DNA from: DASZBX01 sp035943635
GTDB lineage: Bacteria > Actinomycetota > Actinomycetes > Streptomycetales > Catenulisporaceae
Assembly: GCA_035943635.1 (NCBI GenBank)
Contig: DASZBX010000137.1
Location: 1-64,000, forward strand
DNA: 64,000 bases
Direction of reading: 5' to 3'
Shown: positions 25,111 to 33,170 of the stretch, one piece after another
Position numbering within the stretch: position 1 is the stretch's first letter
How the letters are laid out: the number at the start of each line of letters is the position of its first letter
The notes under the pieces: generated by a model
Seen by the model: only the letters and a program-made list of their open reading frames with translations
Databases searched by the model: none
Told to the model about the DNA's origin: nothing
Program-made: the position numbers and the translations under genes

Positions 25111-26745
25111 TTAGTTGGTGCCGACGTTGACGTTGTGGTCGCCGGCCTGGGCGTTCGGCGAGGCCGCCATGTTGTTGTTGTCTCCGATGATCACGTAGCT
25201 GTTGAGCACCTGGCTGACCTGCTGCTGGAACTGATGCGTGGCGATGTTGTGGTCCCGCAGGAAGGTCTCGGTCACGGCGAACACGCGCTGCTCCATGACT
25301 TGGATCATCCGGACGCCATCCTCCGCCTGGTGCAGATCTTCTTTCGCGTCCACGGAATACCGCTCACGCAGGGTCCTGGCCTCTCGGGGTTCCTCGTCGG
25401 CCAGGGTTCTAGCTCGCTGTTGCTGCTCTTGCCTGCTCGGCGAGCGCGGGGCCAGCGCCGCGACGTGTGCGCGGGCGGTGAGAACGGCGAGCCGGAACTC
25501 GCGCAGGGCGAGGGCCGGACTGAGGGCCAGGTGCATCAGGAGATTGCGTTTGTAGACCGCATCGGCCGCCCGCAGCTCCGGGGCGATCGGGCCGAGCACG
25601 TAGGGCAGGACGACCAGTCGCAGGAATCTGCCTTCCAGCGCCACCGACACGAAGATGGTGCCGACCACCTCCCCGCCCCAACTCGTGGCCTGGGCCCGCA
25701 TGTACACGCGCTCGGCGCTGCCGGACGGCGGACTGGTGAGCGCGCCGCGCAATCGCGTGGCGTCGATCAGCCGCGGTGCGTCCGGCATCATCCGCAGCGG
25801 TCGGGCCAGCACCTCGCCGACCTGCAGGTCGGGCAACCCGTGGGTGACCGGGTCGGCCACGCCCTGGTTGCGGACGTGCCTGGCGATGAAGTGCAGCAGG
25901 TCCGAGGCGAGGAACGGCTTGACCGTCTCGCCCTTCTCCGGTTCGTCGATCGGAACGCTCAGGATGTGCTTGCCGCGCGGCTCACCCATCCCGACGACCC
26001 GGTCGCGCTCGTAGGCGACTACGTTCTCGTATACGGCGTTGTTGGCCTCGGCCAGCCCTGCGCCCAGGGATCCGCGGCGGAACCTGCTGGCCGGTGCGCG
26101 GCCCAGTGAGCGCGGGACGCGCCGGATCTGGAACCAGGACACCACGGCGTCGCCGAGGTACACGGTCAGGCACCCGGCCAGGGCGAACAACGGCGTTATC
26201 AGGGATTTGGCTTCGCTGTCACCGGAGAAGGTAGCCGTGGCGACGGCGGCCGCGCCTAATGCGAGCAACCCGGTGATACGGCGGCGATATCGTCGCCAGC
26301 GTTTGCGCATCCGTGGAAGCATCAAAACTGACGCATAGAGCAGCAGCCAGACCACGGTGCCGAACGGCGCGAGAACGAGCGACGCCAGCGTGAAGCCGCA
26401 GAGCATGATGTCGCGCACGCGTGCTTGGTACCAACCGATGTGCGCGTGGTGAACGACCTGGGCGACATCGACGGCGGTCATCTGGTTGACCAGTGCACTG
26501 CTGCTCAAGGCCAGGCGGCAGAACGCCCTGCCCACGACCAGGCTTTCCTTCTTGCGGTCCTTGGGGCGTTTCGACGCGTCGATGGCCTTGCGAGGGATCA
26601 TCGATTCGCGCAGGTACGGCGCGCTGCACAGATAGCGTGTGGAACTGCTGACATTCCCTCGCGGCCATCCGGGGTCCGCGTCGGAAAACGCGGCAGCGGG
26701 TCTATCCATAGGTGTGGTCGGCGATCTGTCCGTGACGCTGGTCAT
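25111..26745 (-). CDS. Multi-TM membrane protein with C-terminal RHIM-like motif
   Basis: This 544-residue protein is of an unnamed family. A conserved-looking N-terminus (TRYLCSAPYLRESMIP, residues 36-51) precedes three or four hydrophobic helices (about 112-142, 156-173, 183-203). About 300 soluble residues follow, with a charged coiled-coil-like segment (about 435-500). The C-terminus carries VIIGDNNNM at 518-526 and AGDHNVNVG at 534-542. The first matches the RHIM core of human RIPK3 (VQVGDNNYL) closely. ATG 26745 has AGGAG 7 bp upstream. It is co-transcribed with the TIR gene, whose N-terminus has a similar motif, suggesting amyloid-type coupling of sensor and effector. Confidence 0.72.
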   Translation of the reverse strand: MTSVTDRSPTTPMDRPAAAFSDADPGWPRGNVSSSTRYLCSAPYLRESMIPRKAIDASKRPKDRKKESLVVGRAFCRLALSSSALVNQMTAVDVAQVVHHAHIGWYQARVRDIMLCGFTLASLVLAPFGTVVWLLLYASVLMLPRMRKRWRRYRRRITGLLALGAAAVATATFSGDSEAKSLITPLFALAGCLTVYLGDAVVSWFQIRRVPRSLGRAPASRFRRGSLGAGLAEANNAVYENVVAYERDRVVGMGEPRGKHILSVPIDEPEKGETVKPFLASDLLHFIARHVRNQGVADPVTHGLPDLQVGEVLARPLRMMPDAPRLIDATRLRGALTSPPSGSAERVYMRAQATSWGGEVVGTIFVSVALEGRFLRLVVLPYVLGPIAPELRAADAVYKRNLLMHLALSPALALREFRLAVLTARAHVAALAPRSPSRQEQQQRARTLADEEPREARTLRERYSVDAKEDLHQAEDGVRMIQVMEQRVFAVTETFLRDHNIATHQFQQQVSQVLNSYVIIGDNNNMAASPNAQAGDHNVNVGTN

Positions 26746-26902
26746 CCTCTGCTCCTGGGCTTCTGGTTGCACATCAGGCTTTGCTGGCCGAAGGGAAATG
26801 GCGAAGGCCGGCCCGAAGCGACCCGTTGCCGTTGCCGTGTCCATGGGACACCGGGCGTAGCTGACGATGGAATGTGGATTCGGATGGTCGCGTGCTGACG
26901 GA

Positions 26903-26931
26903 TTGATGCCGATCCGCTGATCGGGCACAAT
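26903..26931 (+). promoter_or_regulatory. Promoter of the SARP-macro gene, leaderless start
   Basis: A -35 box TTGATG (26903-26908), 17-bp spacer and -10 box CACAAT (26926-26931) predict transcription from about 26938-26940, at the GTG start itself. No ribosome site is present, so a leaderless mRNA is likely. Confidence 0.5.
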
Positions 26932-26939
26932 GGCGTAGT

Positions 26940-28283
26940 GTGGCAGAACTCGAACTCCGTGTGATGGATCGGGCGGAACTGGTCCGCGGCGGGGAGAGCT
27001 GCCGCCTGGAACCGCGCGCGATGGCGGTCCTGATCCGGCTCGCGATGCACGTGGGCCGGACGGTCCGGTCCGTCGACCTGATCTCCGAGGTGCTCCAGCC
27101 GGCCGGCCGGGACGCGACCCGCCGGCCCACCCGCAACGACGAACTCCATCTGTACAAGTGCATCTCGATGATCCGGGCCGCGCTGGACCCCGACCGCCGC
27201 GGGTCGCGTTCGACCCTGCTGACGACCGACTCCGGCCCGAACCCGGGCTACCGGCTGAACCTGGACCCCGACGCCGTCGACGTGTGGCGGTTCGAACGCC
27301 TCGTCCTGGACTCGCTCGACCTCGGCCCGCTGCGCGCCAGCTCGCACCTGCGCGACGCACTGGCCCTGTGGCGCCAGCGGCCGCTCGTCGACGTCGAGCA
27401 CCTGGCCTGGGCGCGGCCCTGGATCGATCGGCTCAGGTCGCTGCACGACCAGGCCTGGATCCGGCAGATCCAGTACCACCGGGACACCGGCATGTACGGC
27501 CAGGCTCTCGGGCTGGCCCGCTCCTTCGCCGCCGAGCACTCCGACGACCCGACCGCGCACGCCCTGGTCGCGGAGCTGTCCGCTGCGGCGGTCCCGGGCA
27601 ACGGGCTGAACCGGCGGTATGCGACCGGTTTCGAGCACGGCGAGGTCGTCGTCCGGATCGGCGACCTGCTCGCCCAGGACGACGCGCACTTGGTGATCGG
27701 TTTCGGGGACACGTTCGAGACGAACGTCGCCGGCAACCTCATCGTCAGCCGGGCCAGCCTGAACGGCCAGCTGGTGGACCGGTTCTACGGCGGCGACGGC
27801 CGCCGGCTCGGCAAGGAGATCAGCGCGGCCCTGCGGGGCGTACCGAGCACCGTGGAGGACCGTGCCGCGAAGCCGCACGGCAATCGCCGCCGCTACCGCA
27901 ACGGCACCGTGGCCGTGCTGAGGCACAACGAGCGGCACATCTTCGCCCTGGCCTCCAGCACCGTGCGCGGAGACAACCGGGCGAGGTCGAGCCCTGAGCA
28001 ACTGCGCGAAGCTCTCGACCGGCTCTGGCCCGCCGTGGAACGGTACGGTCAGCGCCGACCGGTGGCGCTCGGCATCCTGGGCGCCGGCCTGGCCCGCATC
28101 GACGATCTGGAACGGCCCGCGCTGATCGGCCTGATCGTGGCCAGCTATCTCGGCCAGCAGTCGTCGGTCCGGACCGCGGACGAACTGCGGATCGTCATCC
28201 ACCCGAAGGACGCCGACAGCCTGGACGCAGCATCCGTGGAGAAGGCGATCACCCGAGCCATCGCCTCCGCGCACGGACTGTGA
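26940..28283 (+). CDS. SARP-type winged-helix/BTAD regulator fused to a ThsA-like macro domain
   Basis: This 447-residue protein has an OmpR-type winged helix (about 1-108, PGYRLNLDPDAVDVWRFE at its end), a BTAD region (about 112-215) and a C-terminal macro domain of the Thoeris ThsA type (about 233-440; VVRIGDLLAQDDAHLVIGFGDTF, GNLIVSRASLNGQ, Gly-rich GILGAGLARI at 378-387). Macro domains bind ADP-ribose derivatives, so it could act as a transcription factor sensing a TIR product. It diverges from the membrane/TIR operon over 194 bp. Leaderless GTG start. Calls rest on motif recognition; domain order is clear. Confidence 0.75.
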   Translation: MAELELRVMDRAELVRGGESCRLEPRAMAVLIRLAMHVGRTVRSVDLISEVLQPAGRDATRRPTRNDELHLYKCISMIRAALDPDRRGSRSTLLTTDSGPNPGYRLNLDPDAVDVWRFERLVLDSLDLGPLRASSHLRDALALWRQRPLVDVEHLAWARPWIDRLRSLHDQAWIRQIQYHRDTGMYGQALGLARSFAAEHSDDPTAHALVAELSAAAVPGNGLNRRYATGFEHGEVVVRIGDLLAQDDAHLVIGFGDTFETNVAGNLIVSRASLNGQLVDRFYGGDGRRLGKEISAALRGVPSTVEDRAAKPHGNRRRYRNGTVAVLRHNERHIFALASSTVRGDNRARSSPEQLREALDRLWPAVERYGQRRPVALGILGAGLARIDDLERPALIGLIVASYLGQQSSVRTADELRIVIHPKDADSLDAASVEKAITRAIASAHGL

Positions 28284-28446
28284 ACGGTAGGTACCCGAAT
28301 CCGTCGATCGGCCGCTATCTCGCCCGCGATGCCGGGGTTAAACTGCGGGCGTATCAGAAATCTACAAGCATACTGTGCGCGCAATCAGGGTTCGCCAGAC
28401 CGCAGCGGCGGCCGGGACCCGGGCGCCGCCCGGATGGGAGCACCGG

Positions 28447-29592
28447 ATGACCGATCCGACCGCAGCCGAACCGCAGCCGGGCGTCGGCCCCGCGGCCGGA
28501 CCGGGCCCGGCCCGCCGGAGCGTGCTGACCGGGATCGCCGGGCTGGGCCTGGGCAAGGTGGTCTCGCCGCCGGCCAAGGTGCGCAGCACCCCGATCCTGC
28601 AGGCGGCCGGGCAACGGGTGATCTACTCCTACCCCGGGCTGACCGTGCCGGCCCAGCTGCTGGCCGGCATCACGAGCGGCCAGGTCGGCGGGGTGATCTT
28701 CTTCGGCGAGAACATCTCCGGCGCGGCGCAGATAGCCGGCGTGGTCGCCCAGCTGCGGCAGGCGCAGGCGGTCGGCCCGGTCAACCTCCCGCTGCTGCTG
28801 ATGACCGACCAGGAAGGCGGCGAGGTCCGGCGGCTGCCCGGCGCGCCGGCCATGTCCGAGAAGCAGATCGGCCAGGCCTCGAACCCGACCGCCCAGGCCG
28901 CCGCGGCCGGCACCGGCGCGGGCCAGAACCTGGCCTCGGTCGGCATGAACGTCAACCTGGCGCCGGTGCTCGACGTGTTCTACACGGCCGGCGACTTCGA
29001 CGACCAGTATCAGCGCTCGTACAGCAGCGATGCCAGTGTGGCCAGCGAATGCGGCCAGGCGTTCATCACCGCGCAGCAGGCCACCGGGGTCGCCGCCACG
29101 GCCAAGCACTTCCCCGGCCTGGGCTCGGCCACGGCGTCGCAGAACACGGACAACGGGCCGGTCACGTTGAACGCGTCGCTGTCCCAACTGCGCGGCACCG
29201 ACGAGGTGCCCTATCCGGCGGCCCTGGCCGCGGGCGTCAAGCTGGTCATGGTGTCCTGGGCGATCTACCCGGCCCTGGACCCGACCCGGCCGGCCGGCCT
29301 CTCGCCGGTGGTCGTCCAGCAGGAACTGCGCGCCCGCAACAACTTCCAGGGCGTGACCATCACCGACGCCCTGGAGGCCGGCGCGATCAGCGGCCTGGGC
29401 ACCACCCAACAGCTCGCCGTGGCGGCGGCCGGCGCGGGCATGGACCTGATCCTGTGCTCCTCGCGCGACGTCAGCCAGGGCGAGCAGGCCGCCGCGGCGC
29501 TCGCCGCCGCGTATGCCGGCGGGCAACTCGCCCCGGCGGCGTTCGAGGCGGCCTATGACCGCGTACGTTCGCTCCGCACCGGGCTGCACTGA
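28447..29592 (+). CDS. Secreted GH3 beta-N-acetylhexosaminidase-like protein
   Basis: This 381-residue protein has a twin-arginine-like start (ARRSVLTGIAGLGLG, about 22-36) and a single GH3 barrel. Motifs are LLLMTDQEGGEVRRL, NVNLAPVLDV, the NagZ-type KHFPGLGSA loop and VTITDALEAGAI, in which the Asp is the expected nucleophile. Length is typical for single-domain NagZ-like enzymes. GGGAG lies 6 bp before ATG 28447. Predicted to remove N-acetylglucosamine from muropeptides or chitin oligomers outside the membrane, fitting the chitinase elsewhere in the window. Confidence 0.87.
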   Translation: MTDPTAAEPQPGVGPAAGPGPARRSVLTGIAGLGLGKVVSPPAKVRSTPILQAAGQRVIYSYPGLTVPAQLLAGITSGQVGGVIFFGENISGAAQIAGVVAQLRQAQAVGPVNLPLLLMTDQEGGEVRRLPGAPAMSEKQIGQASNPTAQAAAAGTGAGQNLASVGMNVNLAPVLDVFYTAGDFDDQYQRSYSSDASVASECGQAFITAQQATGVAATAKHFPGLGSATASQNTDNGPVTLNASLSQLRGTDEVPYPAALAAGVKLVMVSWAIYPALDPTRPAGLSPVVVQQELRARNNFQGVTITDALEAGAISGLGTTQQLAVAAAGAGMDLILCSSRDVSQGEQAAAALAAAYAGGQLAPAAFEAAYDRVRSLRTGLH

Positions 29593-29655
29593 CGGAGCCG
29601 ACGTCCGCGGTACTCCGATAAAACAGGCCGTTTCACTCGTCCCCGAGCGTCCGCC

Positions 29656-29685
29656 GCCAGCGGATGGCCGAGATCATCCGCTGGC
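29656..29685. terminator. Hairpin between GH3 and YCII genes
   Basis: A perfect 11-bp stem, GCCAGCGGATG (29656-29666) with CATCCGCTGGC (29675-29685), and an 8-nt loop sits between convergent genes and can serve both. Confidence 0.65.
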
Positions 29686-29725
29686 AGCCCCTCCGGCGCC
29701 ACCGCCGCAGAGGCCCCAGCGTCGC

Positions 29726-30028
29726 TTATGACCCGGGGACCACCATCACGGGACCGACCTCGACCCCGCCGCCGGCCCGCAGCACCGGGCAGTCCTTGGC
29801 CAGCGCCACCGCGGCGTCCAGGTCCTCGGCGTCCACCAGCGAGTAGCCGACGAATCGGGAGCCGCTGCCGCCGATCTCGCCCAGCGAGGCGTAGTCATCG
29901 ACCACCGCGTGGCCGATGTCCAGCAGGGCCGAGCCCAGCGCGCCGAACCAGGCCTGCCACTGGCCCGGTGTCTCGGCGGTGGGCGCGTAGTCGGGGGACA
30001 CTCGGTAAGAGAAAACGTACTTGGCCAT
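29726..30028 (-). CDS. YCII-related (DGPF) domain protein
   Basis: This 100-residue protein has the YCII ferredoxin-like fold: AKYVFSYRVSPDYAP, then a central AWFGALGSALLDIGHAVVDDY and the end PVLRAGGGVEVGPVMVV. GAGGA precedes the ATG. It diverges from an ECF sigma factor, an association well known for YCII/DGPF proteins. No catalytic chemistry can be assigned; it may be a target or accessory sensor of the sigma factor. Confidence 0.82.
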   Translation of the reverse strand: MAKYVFSYRVSPDYAPTAETPGQWQAWFGALGSALLDIGHAVVDDYASLGEIGGSGSRFVGYSLVDAEDLDAAVALAKDCPVLRAGGGVEVGPVMVVPGS

Positions 30029-30214
30029 GATCTGTGGTCCTCTTTCGGTTTCCGGGGCGCGTCCCGGACCGGGACTGCCTCCATTCGGGTAGACGGCGGC
30101 GGGTTCGCGAATTGGCCGGGCGGACACCGCCCAATTCGCCGGGCCGGCGGCGTCAGTACTTCCAGACGTGCCGAAAGCGCCCGGCGGAAAGCAGAAAAGC
30201 GAGGATGCAAGGTG

Positions 30215-31243
30215 ATGGAGATGGACACCGCGGACCTGATCGACCGGGCCCGGGCCGGCGACCACGGCGCGTTCGGCGACCTGGTCCAGGGCCATTCCCA
30301 CGAGTTGCAGGTGCACTGCTACCGCATCCTGGGATCCCTGCAGGACGCCGAGGACGCGCTCCAGGAGACGCTCGTGTCCGCCTGGCGTAGCCTCGGGGAG
30401 TTCGGCCAGCGGTCCTCGCTGCGGACCTGGCTGTATCAGATCGCGACCAACCGGTGCCTGAGCATGCTGCGCGCCGACAGCCGACGGCCGCGCAGCGCGA
30501 CCCCGGTCCCCGACCTGACTCTGCCCGCGCCGAACGGCGTCAGCAACGTTCCGCCGTGGCTGGAACCGTATCCGGACGTGCTGCTGGACAATCTCGTCGA
30601 CCAGGCGCCCGGCCCGGAGGCCCGCTACGAGAGCACCGAGGCGATCTCGCTCGCGTTCATCACCGCCCTGCAACTGCTGCCGCCACGCCAACGTGCCGTA
30701 CTCGTGCTGCGCGACGTCCTCGGCTACCGCGCGAGCGAGGCAGCCACGATGCTCGACGCCACCCAGGAATCGGTGCAGAGCGCCCTCAAACGAGCCCGAG
30801 CCACGATCGACGGTCACCTGGCGGACTCCGGCATCAGCAGACCCGCCCGCCGACCCGACACCACGGCCGAACGCCACCTCGTAGCCCAGCTCACCGACGC
30901 ACTCGAACGAGCCGACGTGCAGGCCCTGGTGGGGCTACTGGCCAAGGACGTCCGGGTCTCCATGCCGTCCGCGATGCTGGAGTACGAGGGCATCGACATG
31001 GCACTGCGATTCTTCGCCGCCGTCATCCTCCGGCCCGACCACACCTACCGAGTGGTGCCGACCCGCGCCAACCGCGCGCCGGCGTTCGGCATGTACATGG
31101 CCGACCCTGGCGCAGGCGTGTTCCGGGCCTATGGGCTGCTCGTCGCCACGATCGCCGGCGACCGCATCAGCGTCATCACCGGCTTCAACACCGACGCCAT
31201 GACCCGCTTCGGACTACCCCTGAGCCTCGCCGGAACGGAGTGA
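30215..31243 (+). CDS. ECF sigma factor with C-terminal SnoaL-like domain (SigG type)
   Basis: The 342-residue protein has sigma region 2 (about 5-75; HCYRILGSLQDAEDALQETLVSAWRS), a long linker, region 4 (about 145-200; LPPRQRAVLVLRDVLGYRASEAATMLDATQESVQSALKRA) and a SnoaL/NTF2-like tail (about 215-340). The tail is thought to regulate activity in such ECFs in place of a separate anti-sigma factor; none is encoded nearby. ATG 30215 is preferred. GTG 30212 and ATG 30221 are alternatives because GAGG and AAGG lie at different spacing. Likely target: the divergent YCII gene. Confidence 0.88.
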   Translation: MEMDTADLIDRARAGDHGAFGDLVQGHSHELQVHCYRILGSLQDAEDALQETLVSAWRSLGEFGQRSSLRTWLYQIATNRCLSMLRADSRRPRSATPVPDLTLPAPNGVSNVPPWLEPYPDVLLDNLVDQAPGPEARYESTEAISLAFITALQLLPPRQRAVLVLRDVLGYRASEAATMLDATQESVQSALKRARATIDGHLADSGISRPARRPDTTAERHLVAQLTDALERADVQALVGLLAKDVRVSMPSAMLEYEGIDMALRFFAAVILRPDHTYRVVPTRANRAPAFGMYMADPGAGVFRAYGLLVATIAGDRISVITGFNTDAMTRFGLPLSLAGTE

Positions 31244-31332
31244 GAGATGTGCGGCGCCGAGATCCGTGAGCGTGTCCACGTCCTGACGCACTGAGCGGCT
31301 GGCCGAGCGAGGCGAAGGCGGCCAGGTCTGCG

Positions 31333-31806
31333 CTAGCTGAGACGCAGGATGGTTTCCTGGATCTCGACGCCTCGGGCGGGTGCATGGGAAATCTCGGTAC
31401 CGGTGACCGCGAAACCGGCTTTCTGCAGGACCCGGAGCGATCCGAGGTTGTCGCTGGCGGCGCGGGCGTGCAACGGCCGGACCTTGACCAACTCCAGGAG
31501 CAGGGCGAGCGCTCGGCTGGCGATCCCCTGTCCCCAGGCCGAGCGGTCGATCCAGTAGGTGATCTCGGTGTCGCCGTCCAGGACGAAGCTGGCGATGCTG
31601 CCGACAAGCCGATCATCGCAGGTCACCGCGCGCATCGTCACGTCGGGAGCAGCCAGCACCTTCGCCATGTGGGCGTCGAAGGCCGCCCGGTCGTCGGGGT
31701 CCTCGGCGGTGAAGGCCGCCATCTGGACCGCCTCGGGGTCCCGCATCTGGTCGAACAGGGCGTCGAGGTCGCCGTCCTCGATCGGTCGCAATGCCACCCG
31801 TCCCAC
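31333..31806 (-). CDS. GNAT-family N-acetyltransferase
   Basis: This 157-residue acetyltransferase is of RimJ-like type: RVALRPIEDGDLDALFDQM at the start, strand-loop ITYWIDRSAWGQGIASRAL with the acetyl-CoA pyrophosphate-binding QGIAS, and NLGSLRVLQKAGFAVTGTE at the end. GTG 31806 has AGGAGG 7 bp upstream. Substrate unknown. It is convergent with the ECF gene and seems monocistronic. Confidence 0.88.
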   Translation of the reverse strand: MGRVALRPIEDGDLDALFDQMRDPEAVQMAAFTAEDPDDRAAFDAHMAKVLAAPDVTMRAVTCDDRLVGSIASFVLDGDTEITYWIDRSAWGQGIASRALALLLELVKVRPLHARAASDNLGSLRVLQKAGFAVTGTEISHAPARGVEIQETILRLS

Positions 31807-31849
31807 TGACGTCCTCCTGACGCTGCCGAAACTCCTGGCCGCAACGTTA

Positions 31850-32158
31850 TCAGTCGCCGCGTGCCGCCACGGGCACCAGCGACGCCGACACCGGCCGCCG
31901 CTCCCGCCGATACGCCCCGGGTGGCGCGCCGAAGTGCCGTTTGACGGCGGCCAGGGTCACGGTGCCGGTGGAGGAATGGCCGCCGCTGATCACGTCGGGG
32001 GAGAAGGTGATGCCGACCGCGGTCGCCGAGGCGCTGGGCAGTGCGACGAACAGGGTGCCGGCGCTGGTGATCAGGGCCGCTGCCGAGCAGGTCAGCAGGC
32101 GGCGGCGGAGGGCACCGGCCACCGGTACTCGGGGACGTCGGCTATCAGGGGTCGACAT
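31850..32158 (-). pseudogene. Chimeric remnant: secreted-protein start joined to AraC-regulator end
   Basis: The 102-codon frame begins with a good ribosome site (GGGAG), a signal peptide (about 14-46) and VGITFSPDVISGGHSSTGTVTLAA, the start of an Ig-like repeat common in secreted actinobacterial proteins. It then switches abruptly at about residue 70 to VKRHFGAPPGAYRRERRP, the hallmark C-terminus of AraC-family regulators. The two halves have no functional logic together. I read it as a deletion scar that fused two genes in frame. It might still be expressed as a short secreted peptide. Confidence 0.55.
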
Positions 32159-32282
32159 ATCAAAGCTCCCATTCCACTGCGGCGAGGTGGCGGGCAGGCC
32201 GCGCGGGCGTCATGGCACTCGGATTTCCTCACTCCTGCACGGATTGGGAGCCTGATCGGTTCATCGGCGCCCGCGGCGCGGG

Positions 32283-33170
32283 TTATCGTGCGTTCTCGAA
32301 CTCGCGCACGGCTTGTTCGAGCCCTTGCTCGCTCTCGCCGTTGCGGCGGGCCGGTTGCTGCGCGGCCAGCTGACGTAGCCGGGCATGCGCGTACTCGCAC
32401 AGCACTGCGTGGTCGTACACGGCTTTGGGCACCTCGGTCGTGCTGTCGACGCGGACGGACGGCGGACCCGCCCAGGCGAGGAGCTGCTGGTCGCCGGTGA
32501 GCGCGGCCAGGATGCCGAGCAGGGAGGAGTCCAGGCGCAGCGAGTGCACGGCGCGGCGGTACTGCGAGGAGGAGAGACAGAACACGAAGGCGATGTTCAT
32601 CAGGCACAGCGCGGTCTGGATGTCCAGGTTCAGCAGCCTTCTGCTTTCGCGTTCCGGATCGATCGGCGGGATGTCCAGCATGCTGAAGTCCAGCTCCCGG
32701 GCCGATCGGGGCGGTGTGGCCCGGCCGGGCAGACCGAGGGAGAACAGGACGCGGTAGACGTTCAGGTCGTGTTCGATCACGGCGTGGTCGCCGAGGCCTG
32801 ACAACGTCGTCGGCCTCAGCGCCGCCTCCGCCACGCCGGGTGCCACGCTGTTGCGCACGCAGAAGTTGAGCAGGTTCGTCTCGACGATGAAATGCCGCAC
32901 CAGCAACGTGACCGCGTCCGGCGAGACGAAGCGGCGCAGGAACCACAGGCACAGCCGGTCCATGGTGGCCGGCGCGGTGAACCGTACCGGGCACAGGCGC
33001 TTGGCGGTCAGGATCGTGGCGACCGCGGCTCGGGAGAACACGCGCGCTACCGGATAGAGGTAAGCCCGGCTGGGCCGGCGCTGGTCCCGGATCACCAGAT
33101 GCAGGGTACTGCGGTCGATCGGGATGGTCGGGTCGACCATCATCACGTCCCACAGGGTCGGGTCAGACAT
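32283..33170 (-). CDS. Conserved-looking protein of unknown function coupled to ketosynthase fusion
   Basis: This 295-residue, mostly helical protein has no transmembrane segment and no motif I can assign. Notable stretches are VSPDAVTLLVRHFIVETNLLNFCVRN and FSMLDIPPIDPERESRRLLNLD. Its start lies 8 bp inside the upstream ketosynthase-oxidase gene, so the two are translationally coupled and probably cooperate. The histidines and acidic residues in the ETNLLNF and DIQTALCLMNIAF helices could hint at another helical-bundle enzyme, but this is speculative. Confidence 0.6.
   Translation of the reverse strand: MSDPTLWDVMMVDPTIPIDRSTLHLVIRDQRRPSRAYLYPVARVFSRAAVATILTAKRLCPVRFTAPATMDRLCLWFLRRFVSPDAVTLLVRHFIVETNLLNFCVRNSVAPGVAEAALRPTTLSGLGDHAVIEHDLNVYRVLFSLGLPGRATPPRSARELDFSMLDIPPIDPERESRRLLNLDIQTALCLMNIAFVFCLSSSQYRRAVHSLRLDSSLLGILAALTGDQQLLAWAGPPSVRVDSTTEVPKAVYDHAVLCEYAHARLRQLAAQQPARRNGESEQGLEQAVREFENAR

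Noticed and set aside
21450..28283. Labelling the island as a standard Pycsar or Thoeris system
   Set aside because: The cyclase and TIR genes are convergent, the TIR protein shows no cyclic-nucleotide-binding domain, and the macro domain is on a transcription factor rather than an effector, so the named systems do not fit.
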